Of a stretch of DNA of 64,000 nucleotides, positions 62,474-64,000 are shown piece by piece. The translations under genes were made by a program, and so were the position numbers. The DNA lies in contig NZ_BAFN01000001.1 of the NCBI RefSeq assembly GCF_000949635.1, positions 2,779,673 to 2,843,672 of the forward strand. The letters run 5' to 3'. Source of the DNA: Candidatus Brocadia sinica JPN1 (GTDB lineage: Bacteria > Planctomycetota > Brocadiia > Brocadiales > Brocadiaceae). Position 1 is the stretch's first letter. Every line of letters begins with the position of its first letter. The notes under the pieces were generated by a model. It ran no database searches. It saw only the letters and a list, made by a program, of their open reading frames with translations, and was not told the DNA's origin.

Positions 62474-64000
62474 TCAGGATAATTTCAATATATTATAGAC
62501 TGTATTCATGTCCATATTCTCACGAACAATGTCGGCCAATTTATTGTATCTTTGCTCCTTTATGCTTTTAAAACCCACATGACATTCACGAGACGGTTCC
62601 AATCCCTTTTTTGACCTGAGACAATTCATGAGCTTTAACCGGAATTCGTCGTTATCAAAGATACCGTGTATATAGGTACCCAGCACCTTGCCATCGGCAG
62701 AAACACAGCCATCCAGTATGTTCACTGTTTTTCCAGCCCGTTCGGTAATCCTTGCAAAAGGCTTAAGAGCCTTATGTCCGTTAAATATCGTATCTCCCAT
62801 GTGAATTTCATAGCCCGCTAACTCATCATTGACATGAAACAAATTTTCATGATCAAGCAGGGACGCCTTTACCTGATAGGTCTGTTTTTCCCTGGCAAAG
62901 GTAGTTACGGTGTTTAGTAAACCCATGCCCTGAATACTGTCCGTTGCCGATTCGACATGATACGGGTCATTGATCTGCTTTCCTAACATCTGGTATCCGC
63001 CACAAATACCCATAATCATCGTTCCGCACATTGATAGATTTTTGATTTCTTCAGAAATATCCCTTTCTTCCAAAAAGATTAAATCCCCTATAGTATTTTT
63101 TGTACCCGGGATAATTAGCAAGTCCGGCTTGCCAATATTTTCAGCCTTATCCACAAATCTCACTCTGACATCTTTTCCATGGGTAAATATATTGAAATCG
63201 GTAAAATTTGATATACGGGGTAATTTGATTACAACAATATCGATGAAAGAAGCCGGGAGTCGGGAGTCGGGGGTCAAGGCCTTGTCTCCTGTATTCTGAC
63301 CCCTGACCCCTGATCCCTGATCCCTATCATTGTTGCCCGAATACTCAAGTGAAACGGAATCTTCGTCATCGATGCTGAGATTGTGAATGTAAGGAATGAT
63401 ACCGAGAACAGGTTTATTGATACGGTTTTCCAGCATATCCAATCCTGGCTGTAATATGCCTTTGTCTCCCCGGAATTTATTAAACACAATCCCCTTTACC
63501 CTGTCTCTCTCAGTTGCTGTTAACAATTCTAATGTCCCGACAATCCATGCAAAGGCACCGCCACGGTCAATATCTGTTACCAACAATACAGGGGCCGATG
63601 CCATTTTTGCCATACCCATATTGACGATATCGTCATCTTTCAGGTTTATCTCAGCCGGGCTGCCTGCCCCTTCAATAACAATAATGTCGAACCGGTTTCT
63701 TAACGTATCATAAGCGCCTTTTATGATCGAAATAAATTCACCCTTCTTCTGATAATACTCCCTGGCAGTCATATTCCCTATTGGCTTACCCATGATAACA
63801 ACCTGTGAACCACAGTCACCTGTGGGTTTAAGGAGTATGGGGTTCATCTCGACCATAGGCTCAATTCCCGCTGCCTCCGCTTGCGCCACCTGCGCCCTTC
63901 CCATTTCCTTTCCGTCTTTCGTCACAAAGGAATTCAAGGCCATATTCTGCGCTTTAAACGGTGCAACCCTATAACCGTCCTGTTTCAAGATACGGCACAG
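62474..64000 (-). CDS. cobQ: Cobyric acid synthase, cut by window edge at the N terminus
   Basis: The frame runs off the right edge: the last bases read L-C-R-I-L-K-Q-D-G-Y, so about 20-25 residues with the ATP loop are outside. Visible: APFKAQNMALNS, VEMNPILLKPTGD, VIEGAGSPAEINL, and the glutaminase half with GICGGYQMLG (catalytic Cys) and YIHGIFDN (His). It amidates adenosylcobyrinic acid diamide. About 27 residues around 63250-63328 are not normal for CobQ and come from an in-frame repeat. Same strand and theme as the corrinoid uptake genes. Confidence 0.92.
   Translation of the reverse strand: MCRILKQDGYRVAPFKAQNMALNSFVTKDGKEMGRAQVAQAEAAGIEPMVEMNPILLKPTGDCGSQVVIMGKPIGNMTAREYYQKKGEFISIIKGAYDTLRNRFDIIVIEGAGSPAEINLKDDDIVNMGMAKMASAPVLLVTDIDRGGAFAWIVGTLELLTATERDRVKGIVFNKFRGDKGILQPGLDMLENRINKPVLGIIPYIHNLSIDDEDSVSLEYSGNNDRDQGSGVRGQNTGDKALTPDSRLPASFIDIVVIKLPRISNFTDFNIFTHGKDVRVRFVDKAENIGKPDLLIIPGTKNTIGDLIFLEERDISEEIKNLSMCGTMIMGICGGYQMLGKQINDPYHVESATDSIQGMGLLNTVTTFAREKQTYQVKASLLDHENLFHVNDELAGYEIHMGDTIFNGHKALKPFARITERAGKTVNILDGCVSADGKVLGTYIHGIFDNDEFRLKLMNCLRSKKGLEPSRECHVGFKSIKEQRYNKLADIVRENMDMNTVYNILKLS
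63250..63328. repeat. In-frame repeat insertion within cobQ
   Basis: Left side GGGAGTCGGGAGTCGGGGGT and right side GACCCCTGACCCCTGATCCC are imperfect inverted repeats about 79 bases in total. On the coding strand it reads as a Gly/Arg/Asp-rich segment (DRDQGSGVRGQNTGDKA) between the two halves of CobQ without a stop. Confidence 0.7.

Overview
The window looks like the chromosome of an anammox planctomycete (Candidatus Brocadiaceae). It carries the three hydrazine synthase genes, a hydroxylamine-oxidase-type octaheme protein and a hydrazine-dehydrogenase-type octaheme protein. Landmark residues fall at, or within one of, the numbers I remember for Kuenenia stuttgartiensis: Cys583/Cys586/His587/Tyr591 in HzsA, Tyr462 in HDH and Tyr452 (Kuenenia Tyr451) in HOX. 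As far as I recall these loci are not adjacent in Kuenenia, so a Brocadia- or Jettenia-like genome is more likely; this is inference.

Layout. 1-6905: housekeeping and mixed genes (partial subtilase, heme b synthase AhbD, citramalate synthase, a Cys-rich protein, a GT9 glycosyltransferase, a deoxyhypusine-synthase-like protein). 6906-12284: an AT-rich gap with DnaA boxes (candidate oriC), dnaA, an M24 peptidase and accBC. 12643-31292: the anammox core. It holds a tetraheme cytochrome with a contracted CKCH site, a seven-heme membrane-anchored cytochrome, a cytochrome b, an NtrC-type regulator, a Cys-rich protein, the hydrazine synthase genes, hox, trpBA, hdh and two TPR proteins. 31321-39154: an FGE-like protein, an eleven-heme NapC/HAO-like fusion, aconitase, a flavoprotein, a TRASH-domain protein and a peroxiredoxin. 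39430-46494: an RND efflux system in three parts with an unknown membrane protein between them.

46560-60111 (minus strand): a corrinoid/cobalt uptake region. Two TonB-dependent receptors are each preceded by a tandem pair of cobalamin riboswitches. The distal riboswitch of each pair is followed by an intrinsic terminator; the proximal one lies just before the start codon. One receptor is followed by exbB-exbD-tonB. The other is followed by a small DUF4430-like (transcobalamin-fold) protein, an exported membrane-anchored CobN homologue, a MotA/TolQ-type channel protein and a DUF2149 protein. This looks like an envelope corrinoid-handling machine and is the least described system here. 60334-64000: an EVE-like/PD-(D/E)XK nuclease, a GIY-YIG protein and partial cobQ.

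How the genes fit together: ammonium plus NO gives hydrazine at hydrazine synthase, with electrons supplied through the cytochromes encoded just upstream. HDH oxidises hydrazine to N2, and HOX recycles hydroxylamine to NO. The heavy demand for heme agrees with AhbD. No rRNA, tRNA, CRISPR array or transposase was seen.
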